Assembly (NCBI GenBank): GCA_019309945.1
Contig: JAFDFH010000012.1
Coordinates: forward strand, 1-17,061
Reading direction: 5' to 3'
Length of the DNA stretch: 17,061 nucleotides
Origin: Deltaproteobacteria bacterium
GTDB lineage: Bacteria > Desulfobacterota > Desulfobacteria > Desulfobacterales > JAFDFH01
Position numbers and translations under genes: made by a program. The notes under the pieces were generated by a model, which saw only the letters and a program-made list of their open reading frames with translations, was not told the DNA's origin and searched no databases. Positions 6,999-14,300 of this stretch are shown piece after piece. Positions within the stretch are counted from its first letter, which is position 1; every line of letters starts with the position of its first letter.

Positions 6999-8075
6999 TT
7001 ATCTCGATGTGCTTTTTGCAATATAATCTGCCACCAGATCTCCAACCTCTTTGGTTGTATATCCCATTTTACCTGCTGCAACATCTTTCAGATCGTCACG
7101 CAACACTTTGGTGATACCCTCCTCCACAAAAGCAGCGGCCTTTTGTTCCCCGATTGTCTCAAGCATAATCTGCGCCGCCGAAATAGCGGCGATAGGATTT
7201 ACTACTTGTTTTCCCGTGTATTTCGGGGCCGACCCACCAATCGGTTCAAACATCGAAACCCCATCAGGGTTAATATTGGCACCCGCAGCAATTCCCATTC
7301 CCCCCTGAATCATGGCAGCCAAATCGGTAATGATGTCCCCAAACATGTTATCCGTGACAATCACATCGAACCACTCCGGATTCTTTACCATCCACATGCA
7401 AGTAGCATCAATGTGGGCATAATCTGTTTCAATATCGGGATACTCTTGGGCAACTTCGTTAAAGGCACGCTCCCACAGGTCAAAAGCAAAGGTCAGTACA
7501 TTGGTCTTACCACACAGGGTCAATTTTTTGGCCTTGTTCCTTTTCTGGCAATATCTAAAGGCGTACCGGATGCACCTTTCTACACCTTTCCGGGTGTTGA
7601 TGGATTCCTGTATGGCTACTTCATCAGAGGTTCCACGCTTTAAAAAACCACCGGCACCGCAATAAAGCCCTTCGGTATTTTCACGTACCACTACAAAATC
7701 TATATCCTCGGGGCTCTTGTCCTTTATTGGCGTGTTAACGCCTTCATAAAGTTTAATCGGTCTTAAGTTGATGAACTGGTCAAAATAAAACCTGAGTTTC
7801 AAAAGAATGCCCTTCTCCAGAATACCCGGCTTTACATCCGGGTGACCAATGGCCCCCAAATATATTGCATCTGATTCGGATAGTGATTCAAGAACACTTT
7901 CCGGCAAGATCTCTCCAGTTTTCTGGTAGTGCTCACCGCCTAAATTGTAATGCGTAAAGTTCAAATTAAAATCGCAACTTGCGCTAACCGTCGTGAGCAC
8001 TTTTATGCCCTCAGATATAACTTCCGGGCCTGTACCATCACCCGGAATGACGGCAATTTTGTATATTTTTGACAT
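6999..8075 (-). CDS. leuB: 3-isopropylmalate dehydrogenase LeuB
   Basis: Oxidatively decarboxylates 3-isopropylmalate in leucine synthesis. It has 358 residues, full length, in the isocitrate/isopropylmalate dehydrogenase fold. Visible marks are IPGDGTGPEV at 10-19, the isopropylmalate-recognition helix EKGILLKLR at 87-95, RENTEGLYCG at 131-140, catalytic K190 in LCGKTNV, and TDNMFGDIITD at 241-251 with the metal-binding aspartates. The cofactor loop reads GGSAPKYTGK (280-289) with V292, like NADP-dependent isocitrate dehydrogenase and unlike the usual HGSAPDIAGK of NAD-dependent LeuB. The ATG at 8075 has only a weak AAGG upstream. No leuC, leuD or leuA lies nearby. The truncated asd starts immediately after its stop. 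Confidence 0.93.
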   Translation of the reverse strand: MSKIYKIAVIPGDGTGPEVISEGIKVLTTVSASCDFNLNFTHYNLGGEHYQKTGEILPESVLESLSESDAIYLGAIGHPDVKPGILEKGILLKLRFYFDQFINLRPIKLYEGVNTPIKDKSPEDIDFVVVRENTEGLYCGAGGFLKRGTSDEVAIQESINTRKGVERCIRYAFRYCQKRNKAKKLTLCGKTNVLTFAFDLWERAFNEVAQEYPDIETDYAHIDATCMWMVKNPEWFDVIVTDNMFGDIITDLAAMIQGGMGIAAGANINPDGVSMFEPIGGSAPKYTGKQVVNPIAAISAAQIMLETIGEQKAAAFVEEGITKVLRDDLKDVAAGKMGYTTKEVGDLVADYIAKSTSR

Positions 8076-8091
8076 AATCTGAGACTACCTT

Positions 8092-8122
8092 AAAACAAAA
8101 CCCGCTTTCATTTTTAAGCGAG
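8092..8122 (-). terminator. Possible attenuator/terminator between pssA and leuB
   Basis: On the minus strand CTCGCTT-aaaaatga-AAGCGGG forms a 7-bp stem with one G-U pair, followed by TTTTGTTTT. It lies in the 81-bp gap between the pssA stop and the leuB start, so it could partly separate leuB from the phospholipid genes. The stem is short. Confidence 0.35.
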
Positions 8123-8156
8123 CAAAAACAGCGAAGACTTAAAACCAAAGACCTTG

Positions 8157-8945
8157 TTAAGTAAAAGTCTCCCAGTGTTTGTCTGTTTTACGGATTTCGG
8201 CTTTTTTCTGTCTTATTTTCCTATAATGCCATACAAAGGAGAGAGGACCCGAAGTGACATATGCAAACCCCAGGAGAAAAAGGGCAATGGATGGCTGAGC
8301 AGCAATAAAAATCAATATCAGAATGGTTGCAACCAGTACGTTGAAATTCATCTTTTTAAACAACTCCGGTTTTTTGAAACTGTTGTATCTTATTGTACTT
8401 ACCATCAGGAAGGAAAGAACATAGAGCATAATTAAAATGACAATCGGGTTTACATTGTTTCCGATACCTAATTTTAGACAAAGCAAAACCGTCACCGCAT
8501 TCATTCCTGCACCCGCGGGTATCGGAAGCCCCACAAAGTGATCCGTGCTGATCGTACCGACCTGAGTGTTAAATCGGGCTAGGCGAAGCGTTCCGCAAGC
8601 CATAAAAAGGAATGCCGCCAGCCATCCGATCCGTCCAAGCGGTTTAAGGGCCCACAGATACATCATTAATCCAGGAGCAAGACCAAAGGAAATAAGATCC
8701 GCCAGAGAGTCATATTCAACACCGAATTTGCTGGTAGTGTTAGTCGCTCTGGCAATTTTGCCGTCCAGCCAGTCAAACACGCCGGCAATAATAATCACAA
8801 CCGCGGCGGTAATAAATTTGCCGTCTATGGAAGCAATAATCGACAAAAAACCACAGAAAAGATTGAGGGATGTAAAAATATTCGGCAGAATAAAAATCCC
8901 CCGTCGAAGTTTCTTCTTTTTTTCGAATTCATAATTTTTTTTCAT
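8157..8945 (-). CDS. pssA: CDP-diacylglycerol-serine O-phosphatidyltransferase
   Basis: Integral membrane enzyme joining CDP-diacylglycerol and L-serine to make phosphatidylserine, the precursor of phosphatidylethanolamine. It has 262 residues. The CDP-alcohol phosphotransferase motif is complete: D58-x2-D61-G62-x2-A65-R66-x8-G75-x3-D79-x3-D83. Several hydrophobic segments follow (about 44-58, 107-116, 146-160, 170-185, 203-230), and the N-terminus is lysine-rich. The ATG at 8945 overlaps the psd stop by 4 bp (ATGA), indicating translational coupling. The substrate is read from this partnership with Psd as well as from sequence; phosphatidylglycerol-type relatives are less likely. Confidence 0.93.
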   Translation of the reverse strand: MKKNYEFEKKKKLRRGIFILPNIFTSLNLFCGFLSIIASIDGKFITAAVVIIIAGVFDWLDGKIARATNTTSKFGVEYDSLADLISFGLAPGLMMYLWALKPLGRIGWLAAFLFMACGTLRLARFNTQVGTISTDHFVGLPIPAGAGMNAVTVLLCLKLGIGNNVNPIVILIMLYVLSFLMVSTIRYNSFKKPELFKKMNFNVLVATILILIFIAAQPSIALFLLGFAYVTSGPLSFVWHYRKIRQKKAEIRKTDKHWETFT

Positions 8946-9613
8946 ACCAAATATCCCAAAACAGATGCCCCTGATTTTATCTTATCCCCAACCGTCACGT
9001 TCAATTTTGTGCCAGCCGGTAAATAAACATCAAGGCGTGATCCAAAACATATCATACCGAAGCGTTGTCCGCGGGACAGCCTGTCGTCTTTCTGGATTCT
9101 ACAAATAATGCGTCTTGCAATTAAACCCGCAATCTGGACCACGCACATTTTTTTTCCTTCTTCGGTTTCAATAAAAATAGCATTGTGTTCATTATATTCT
9201 GAAGCTTTATCAAGATTTGCGGAAAAAAATTTTCCGGGATGGTAGCTGATTTTTTTTACGACCCCTTCATGCGGAATACGATTGACATGTACATTAAATA
9301 CCGACATGAAGATGCTGATCTTTATACACGGACCTTCAAAAAACTTAGTATTATTTATTGTTCCTGCTGCAATTACCTTTCCATCCGCAGGTGAAACCAC
9401 AGCTCCTTTTTTTCTGGGGATAACCCGATCCGGATCCCTGAAAAAATAGCAAATAAAAAAGGTCACAATCAGACCACACAGGGCCGGGAGCACAAGCGCC
9501 AGCAAGGCCAATACCGCTGTGACAAAGGCAGCCGCAAATATCAAAGGGTATCCTGCGCTGGCCACAGGAAATGCGATTTGACCGGGCCTGTCGGACCAGG
9601 AAAATTTATCCAT
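8942..9613 (-). CDS. psd: Phosphatidylserine decarboxylase, short type
   Basis: Pyruvoyl enzyme converting phosphatidylserine to phosphatidylethanolamine at the inner membrane. It has 223 residues, the compact form common outside enterobacteria. A hydrophobic segment at about 22-58 anchors it. SPADGKV at 74-80 and FNVHVNRIP at 106-114 carry the conserved Asp and His. FGSRLDVYLP at 190-199 holds the self-cleavage site between G191 and S192, where the serine becomes the pyruvoyl group (GSR in place of the LGST of the long form). The ATG at 9613 follows an AGGAAATTAGG stretch. It is the first gene after a good sigma70-type promoter and overlaps pssA. Confidence 0.95.
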   Translation of the reverse strand: MDKFSWSDRPGQIAFPVASAGYPLIFAAAFVTAVLALLALVLPALCGLIVTFFICYFFRDPDRVIPRKKGAVVSPADGKVIAAGTINNTKFFEGPCIKISIFMSVFNVHVNRIPHEGVVKKISYHPGKFFSANLDKASEYNEHNAIFIETEEGKKMCVVQIAGLIARRIICRIQKDDRLSRGQRFGMICFGSRLDVYLPAGTKLNVTVGDKIKSGASVLGYLV

Positions 9614-9652
9614 GCTGGGCCTAATTTCCTCAAAAATAGTGAGGTGTACAGA

Positions 9653-9680
9653 TTGTCAACATAAAATTTTTTTATATACT
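9653..9680 (+). promoter_or_regulatory. Overlapping rightward promoter-like sequence
   Basis: On the + strand TTGTCA (9653-9658) and TATACT (9675-9680) are 16 bp apart. The -10 overlaps the -10 of the leftward psd promoter. Any transcript would run antisense into tsaB and lon, as no rightward gene follows. It may be incidental in AT-rich DNA. Confidence 0.3.
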
Positions 9681-9701
9681 TTAATCAAATGGTATTGTCA
9701 A
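9673..9701 (-). promoter_or_regulatory. Sigma70-type promoter for psd-pssA
   Basis: On the minus strand TTGACA (9696-9701) is followed by a 17-bp spacer and TATATA (9673-9678), close to consensus. The psd start is about 60 bp downstream. It should drive psd and pssA, and perhaps leuB and further genes. It lies in the 149-bp gap after tsaB, so psd need not depend on the lon-tsaB transcript. Confidence 0.65.
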
Positions 9702-9762
9702 TGATAACCGGAATTTTATGCATAGGGTCCCAATCGTTGGATTTTAACCGAATTTGATGTCA

Positions 9763-10452
9763 TTATTCTGTTTTTCCTAAGTTCATTTCTGCATCGGATT
9801 TTCGAATATAATGAGGTACAAAATGGGCAACATCGTCTGTTTCTTTCTTCACGAATCGATCCATGGCGATATATGCCACGGTGGACGCCCGAATCGCATT
9901 TTGGCCAGGGGGTACAAAATGTGCAAGTTTGCCCATTTTACGGATAATTGCATTTTGATAAAGTAAAGCGCCATCACCTATGAACAGGCACGGCTCGTTA
10001 ATGTCATCAACAACTTTGAGAGGAGAAAAAACTCCCTCTACCAATTCCTTTTTCAAAGTGCCATCCACAAACCGATATCGAGAAAAATAGACCTCCCCTT
10101 TACGAGCATCTAAAAGAGGGCAGACAAGGTAGGAAGAAAAAGCCGCCTGCATTGCAAGCGCATCAAGTGTCGAGACTCCCACAAGCGGTTTACCGGTTCC
10201 CACAACAAGCCCTTTTACCGAGCTTATTCCGATGCGTAGCCCGGTGAAACTTCCAGGGCCCATCGTTACTGCAAACCCATCCAGACCAGATATCGTAAGC
10301 CCCGACAAACCAATTGCCCTGTCGATCATCTCCGTTAAATGTTTTGAATGGGTTTGACCGGTGGACAAGGTCAATTCAACCAACAGGGAATCTTTATCCA
10401 CGATCCCGACACTACAGCTCTTTGTAGCCGTATCAACAGCCAGTATTTTCAT
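9763..10452 (-). CDS. tsaB: tRNA t6A37 threonylcarbamoyltransferase partner TsaB
   Basis: TsaB pairs with TsaD (and TsaE) to transfer the threonylcarbamoyl group to A37 of ANN-decoding tRNAs. It has 229 residues in the ASKHA fold, and the MKILAVDTA start is typical. GPGSFTGLRIG at about 66-76 is the family signature, followed by KGL and a STLDAL stretch. As in other TsaB proteins, no HxxxH metal site of the TsaD type is seen. The ATG at 10452 overlaps the lon stop by 4 bp (ATGA), so it is translationally coupled to lon. Its C-terminal YIRKSDAE resembles usual TsaB ends. Confidence 0.94.
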   Translation of the reverse strand: MKILAVDTATKSCSVGIVDKDSLLVELTLSTGQTHSKHLTEMIDRAIGLSGLTISGLDGFAVTMGPGSFTGLRIGISSVKGLVVGTGKPLVGVSTLDALAMQAAFSSYLVCPLLDARKGEVYFSRYRFVDGTLKKELVEGVFSPLKVVDDINEPCLFIGDGALLYQNAIIRKMGKLAHFVPPGQNAIRASTVAYIAMDRFVKKETDDVAHFVPHYIRKSDAEMNLGKTE

Positions 10453-12851
10453 AGGCCATCTACGCTTTGCCCCGCATTCTTTTCCAGAATGGCAAGGGGA
10501 AGGACTTCATCTGTGTGTTTCACCGAAATAAATTTGATTTTTCGTTTTACATTCGGCGGAATCTCAACCAGATCCTTTTTATTCTTCTCGGGAATGATGA
10601 CCGTGTGAATACCAGCCCTTAAAGCGCCCAATGATTTTTCTTTCAACCCCCCTATGGGCAGAATCCGGCCCCTAATCGTTATTTCACCCGTCATGGCAAT
10701 GTCTTTCGAAACCGGCTTTTTTGTGAGTGCGGAAATAAGTGCAATTGCCATTGCGACACCTGCCGAAGGGCCATCCTTTGGTATCGCACCTGCCGGAACG
10801 TGAATATGAACATCCACATTTTCAAAAAAGTCTTCTTTAATGCCGAAACAAGGAAGATTAGCCCTGGCATAACTAACAGCCGCCCTTGCGGACTCCTGCA
10901 TGACATCTCCCAATTGCCCGGTGATGATCAAGTCCCCCTTACCGGCGAATAAAGAGGCCTCAACATATAAAACCTCCCCGCCGGCTTGCGTCCAGGCGAG
11001 TCCGGTAGATAATCCGATCTGGCTATTTTCCTGATCCATCTCGGGAGAATATTTGGGCACACCCAGATAATTTTGAAGGCTGCTTTTCGTTATCCTGAAA
11101 GGTCCTTTATCTCCTTCGGCCTTTTTACGTGCCACTTTACGGCAAATGGCTCCGATTCCCCGCTCGAGGTTCCTTAGCCCCGCTTCCGATGTGTATTCCG
11201 TTATGATAAGTCGAATAGCACCAGAACTAAAGGATATGGTTCCGGCCTTTAATCCATTTTCTTTGATCTGACGCGGCATTAGATGTCTTTCAGCAATTAC
11301 CAGCTTTTCCTCTTCTGTATAGCCGGCAAGGGCAATCACCTCCATCCTGTCCAGAAGGGCAGACGGGATGGTATCTGTAAAATTGGCGGTGAGAATAAAC
11401 ATGACCTTGGAAAGATCAAAGGGCAAGTTAAGGTAATGATCGCTAAAATCTGAATTTTGCTCCGGATCAAGGGCTTCTAAAAGGGCTGAAGAAGGATCAC
11501 CACGAAAATCAGCACCGAGTTTGTCAATCTCGTCCATCATGAAAACAGGATTGTTGGTACCACACTGTTTCAAGCCTTGCAAAATACGTCCAGGCATAGC
11601 ACCGATATAAGTTCGGCGATGTCCCCGGATCTCCGCCTCATCGCGTATGCCTCCCAGAGATATCCTGATAAATTTACGTTTCATGGCATGGGCAATTGCT
11701 TGCCCCAGCGAAGTTTTCCCCACTCCCGGCGGTCCGACAAAGCAAAGAATCGGGCCTTTCATTTTGGGGTTTAGCTTTCGAACACTTAGATATTCCAACA
11801 CTCGATCTTTAACTTTATCCAGTCCATAGTGGTCACTATCAAGTGCCTTCTTGGCGTTTTTGATATTGATGCCATCTTTGGTTGATTTGCTCCAGGGCAT
11901 ATCGACCAACCAGTCCAGGTAAGTTCGCACTACGGAAGATTCGGCAGCATCAGGATGCATCTGTTCCAGGCGCTTTAACTGCCTTAAGGCCTCTTCCTCA
12001 GCTACTTTCAACATCTTGACACGTTTTATCTTTTTTTTGTAATCTTCTAATTCCTGTGCTTTTTCATCAAACTCACCGAGTTCTCTATGAATCGCCCGCA
12101 CCTGTTCCCTTAAAAAGTAGTCGCGCTGGCTTTTTGATATTTCGTCCTTTACATCGGATTGTATCTTCGCCTGCACGGATGAAAGTTCCAGTTCACGTGA
12201 AAGTAAATCGTTCACCTTTTTAAGGCGTTCCATGGGATCAATGAGTTCGAGTACTGTCTGGGACTCCTCAATTTTTAATCTTAGATTCGAAGCCACAAGA
12301 TCAGCAAGTTTACCTGGATCATCGATGCTGTCCAAAATCCCGGTAACATCACTGGTCAGTTCTCCTCGAAGCGCAAGAATCTTCTCCGATTGTTCCCGGA
12401 TATTTCGCATAAGTGCTTCAGTTTCCAAGTTGGTTTCTTCTACAGGGATTTCCGTTATGGTTTCAATGTTTACCCGATACACAGAACGCTTTCGAACGTA
12501 TTTAATAATCCTTGCCTTGGCAACACCCTGTACAAGTGCTTTGACGCGTCCATCAGGAAGCTTCAACATGCGCAGAATTCGACCAACCGTCCCGACCATG
12601 AAAATATCATCCGGCTGTGGATTCTCAATGCTCGGATCCTTTTGTGTGACAAGCAGTAAAAATCTATCCTTGCTTATCGCCTCTTCGACGGCACGGACCG
12701 ATTTTTCACGCCCAACAAAAAGCGGAAGAAGCATGTCGGTAAAAATCACAACATCCCGAACCGGCAACAAAGGAAGAGTTAGGGGTATATCGACATCCGA
12801 GTCATCCTCGTCAATAATGCTTATTAGATCATCCTTGTCTGTTTCAGCCAT
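10449..12851 (-). CDS. lon: ATP-dependent protease La (Lon)
   Basis: Cytoplasmic hexameric AAA+ protease that removes misfolded and regulatory proteins. It has 800 residues, full length. An acidic leader (1-24) precedes the LON substrate-binding domain (about 25-220) and a coiled-coil region (about 220-290). The AAA+ module has Walker A GPPGVGKT at 373-380 and Walker B VFMMDE at 436-441. The protease domain has the Ser-Lys dyad S696 (KDGPSAG) and K738 (GGLKEKSLGA). The ATG at 12851 follows GGAGA with good spacing. It is transcribed leftward, overlapping tsaB, from a region containing a TTGTCA/TATTAT promoter candidate. No heat-shock (CIRCE) repeat was seen upstream. Confidence 0.98.
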   Translation of the reverse strand: MAETDKDDLISIIDEDDSDVDIPLTLPLLPVRDVVIFTDMLLPLFVGREKSVRAVEEAISKDRFLLLVTQKDPSIENPQPDDIFMVGTVGRILRMLKLPDGRVKALVQGVAKARIIKYVRKRSVYRVNIETITEIPVEETNLETEALMRNIREQSEKILALRGELTSDVTGILDSIDDPGKLADLVASNLRLKIEESQTVLELIDPMERLKKVNDLLSRELELSSVQAKIQSDVKDEISKSQRDYFLREQVRAIHRELGEFDEKAQELEDYKKKIKRVKMLKVAEEEALRQLKRLEQMHPDAAESSVVRTYLDWLVDMPWSKSTKDGINIKNAKKALDSDHYGLDKVKDRVLEYLSVRKLNPKMKGPILCFVGPPGVGKTSLGQAIAHAMKRKFIRISLGGIRDEAEIRGHRRTYIGAMPGRILQGLKQCGTNNPVFMMDEIDKLGADFRGDPSSALLEALDPEQNSDFSDHYLNLPFDLSKVMFILTANFTDTIPSALLDRMEVIALAGYTEEEKLVIAERHLMPRQIKENGLKAGTISFSSGAIRLIITEYTSEAGLRNLERGIGAICRKVARKKAEGDKGPFRITKSSLQNYLGVPKYSPEMDQENSQIGLSTGLAWTQAGGEVLYVEASLFAGKGDLIITGQLGDVMQESARAAVSYARANLPCFGIKEDFFENVDVHIHVPAGAIPKDGPSAGVAMAIALISALTKKPVSKDIAMTGEITIRGRILPIGGLKEKSLGALRAGIHTVIIPEKNKKDLVEIPPNVKRKIKFISVKHTDEVLPLAILEKNAGQSVDGL

Positions 12852-12951
12852 TGTTTCTCCTACATTTTTTTAATTGAAATGAATTCCATCCGCATCCAAG
12901 TGTTCACCCTCGGAATCCTCTCATCCAACAAAAAGATCTCGAATAAATCTT

Positions 12952-12981
12952 ATAATATAAGGCACTGTTTGTCTATGACAA
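12952..12981 (-). promoter_or_regulatory. Promoter candidate for lon
   Basis: On the minus strand TTGTCA (12976-12981), an 18-bp spacer and TATTAT (12952-12957) lie about 100 bp upstream of the lon ATG. The -10 is good and the -35 fair; the spacer is one base longer than ideal. Confidence 0.4.
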
Positions 12982-13131
12982 TAACAACCTTGATTTTTAT
13001 TTCAAACTTAACTAAGCTTATTGGTTGTATCATCTCTTTTCCTGGGCTTGAATTAAACCGCTTACACCGACAGGCAGGAGCCAAACAGGCTGTTTTTATT
13101 TATATTTCTCAAATATTATCACGTAAACAAG

Positions 13132-13186
13132 AAAATTTGAGCTTGACACAGAAATTGGGCCAAAAGGGGCGTTTTGCAAAGGACTC
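13132..13186 (+). repeat. Element B fragment (right 55 bp)
   Basis: Matches 14192-14246, the right end of the full element B, with about two differences across 55 bp, including TTGAGCTTGACACAG and the terminal GTTTTGCAAAGG. The left part of the element is absent. It ends 22 bp upstream of the prepilin peptidase start, in the same orientation as the full copy that precedes the transglutaminase gene. Confidence 0.85.
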
Positions 13187-13208
13187 TGATTGAAAGGTTG
13201 TAGGGAAC

Positions 13209-13985
13209 GTGTTTCAATATCATCTGATCGAGATATACACCTTTATGTTTGGAATGTGCATCGGAAGTTTCATGAATGTTTGCATATACAGGTTGCCGGA
13301 GTCAAAATCAATCATCCATCCCGGTTCAATGTGTCCAAAATGCGGACGTCAGATAAAATATTATGATAATATTCCTGTTTTAAGTTACCTTTGGCTTAAG
13401 GGAAAATGCCGCTATTGTCAAACGCCGATATCTTTGCGTTATCCATTGGTTGAACTCATTAGCGGATTTTTTGCCACATTTGTCTATCTCAAGTTTGGAT
13501 TTTGCCTTGAGGGTCTCATTTACTTTGCTTTCATTGCAGTCCTTCTCATCGTAACCTTTATTGACATTGATCATCAAATCATACCGGACGTAATAACCCT
13601 TCCATGCATCCCTCTCTGCTTCCTCGCTACCTTTGCCTTACCGACATTAACCTACAAGGATTCTCTACTCGGCTTATTGGCCGGAGGGGGAAGCCTTTTT
13701 GCTGTTGCTTGGACATATCACCTGATTACCGGAAAAGAAGGTATGGGGGGTGGTGACATCAAACTTTTAGCAATGATCGGAACCCTTTTAGGTTGGAAAG
13801 GCGTATTTTTTACAATTTTTGCTTCTTCGGCTTTGGGAACCGTTGTGGGAATTATTGTCATGCTCCACACGCAAAAGGACAGGAAACTTGCGGTTCCCTT
13901 CGGCCCGTTTTTATCAATCGGTGCCATTGTATATGTCTTTTTTGGATCCGGTCTTATCGATTGGTATGTTCATTTTTTAAGATAA
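13209..13985 (+). CDS. pilD: Prepilin peptidase / N-methyltransferase, type IV (A24 family)
   Basis: Inner-membrane aspartic protease that cuts type IV prepilin or pseudopilin leaders and methylates the new N-terminus. It has 258 residues. The first helix carries GSFMNVCIYRLP at 19-30. A cytoplasmic zinc-type tetracysteine, CPKC (42-45) and CRYC (67-70), marks the bifunctional form with the methylase domain. Catalytic aspartates are D119 (FIDIDHQIIPD) and D183 (GGGDIKL), 64 residues apart as in characterised enzymes. The start is GTG at 13209, behind a weak TAGGGA; later Met residues fall inside the first helix. It stands alone, with no pilus or secretion genes in the window. The symbol is by family; gspO is an equivalent name. 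Confidence 0.93.
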   Translation: MFQYHLIEIYTFMFGMCIGSFMNVCIYRLPESKSIIHPGSMCPKCGRQIKYYDNIPVLSYLWLKGKCRYCQTPISLRYPLVELISGFFATFVYLKFGFCLEGLIYFAFIAVLLIVTFIDIDHQIIPDVITLPCIPLCFLATFALPTLTYKDSLLGLLAGGGSLFAVAWTYHLITGKEGMGGGDIKLLAMIGTLLGWKGVFFTIFASSALGTVVGIIVMLHTQKDRKLAVPFGPFLSIGAIVYVFFGSGLIDWYVHFLR

Positions 13986-14019
13986 TACCCGGATAAAACC
14001 AACTTCGCCAAAGTTGCCT

Positions 14020-14036
14020 GGGAGCATTACCGATTT
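14020..14036. repeat. 17-bp repeat GGGAGCATTACCGATTT, copy 2
   Basis: Exact second occurrence of the sequence at 4472-4488, same strand. It lies 35 bp after the prepilin peptidase stop and about 60 bp before element B. A CAACTT/AAGTTG hairpin at 14000-14016 sits just before it but has no T run. Confidence 0.55.
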
Positions 14037-14089
14037 TTCAGCAATAGATTCCTCTCTTTTTGACAAAAATTTAAACTTCATATTCCTTC

Positions 14090-14251
14090 TTTGTGAGACT
14101 TTTGAAAAATGCTCATTTTTGTTCAAGTTCAAGGAAGGCGATCCGCCTAAGGCGGATTAACCGCAGGAATACATTGAGTATTTTGAGGATTAAAATTTGA
14201 GCTTGACACAGAAATTGGGCAAAAAGGGGCGTTTTGCAAAGGTCTCTTTGT
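14090..14251 (+). repeat. Element B, complete 152-bp MITE-like element with 5-bp target duplication
   Basis: The element spans 14095-14246. Its ends are GAGACTTTTGAAAAATGCTC and, read inward from the right, GAGACCTTTGCAAAACGCCC, an imperfect 20-bp terminal inverted repeat. It is flanked by direct TTTGT copies (14090-14094 and 14247-14251), consistent with a 5-bp target-site duplication. A central stem-loop ATCCGCC-taa-GGCGGAT occupies 14141-14157. Outside that stem the interior resembles element A in order and sequence (TTTTTGTTC, CAAGG, ACCGCAGG, GAGGAT, AAAATTT, GAGC, GGGCAAAAAG). It has no coding capacity. Its right end is 54 bp upstream of the transglutaminase gene start. Confidence 0.85.
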
Positions 14252-14300
14252 GCCTGGTGTCTTAATGGCTGAAATAAAAAAAAAAAAGACAAGGCTTGAA

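Larger units (their letters stand above)
12852..13208. other. Divergent intergenic region between lon and prepilin peptidase gene
   Basis: A 357-bp gap containing the lon ribosome site and promoter candidate (12952-12981) and the right-end fragment of element B (13132-13186). The stretch 12985-13130 shows nothing recognisable. A rightward open frame at 12879-13193 is not called as a gene: its last third is repeat DNA, and no ribosome site or known domain is visible. Confidence 0.6.

Noticed and set aside
6945..7643. 232-codon open frame antisense to leuB and the asd remnant
   Set aside because: Complement of a clear LeuB frame; the translation looks like no protein family.
12232..12873. 213-codon open frame antisense to lon
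   Set aside because: Ser/Arg-rich shadow of a highly conserved lon reading frame, with no independent support.
13141..13173. TTGACA in element B as a promoter for the prepilin peptidase gene
   Set aside because: The sequence 16-18 bp downstream is GGGGCG-like, not a -10 element.
12879..13193. Rightward 104-codon open frame upstream of the prepilin peptidase gene
   Set aside because: Its 3' third is element B DNA, it overlaps the lon promoter region, and it has no known domain or ribosome site.
14000..14016. CAACTT/AAGTTG hairpin after the prepilin peptidase gene as a terminator
   Set aside because: Six-bp stem with no T run following it; too weak to call.
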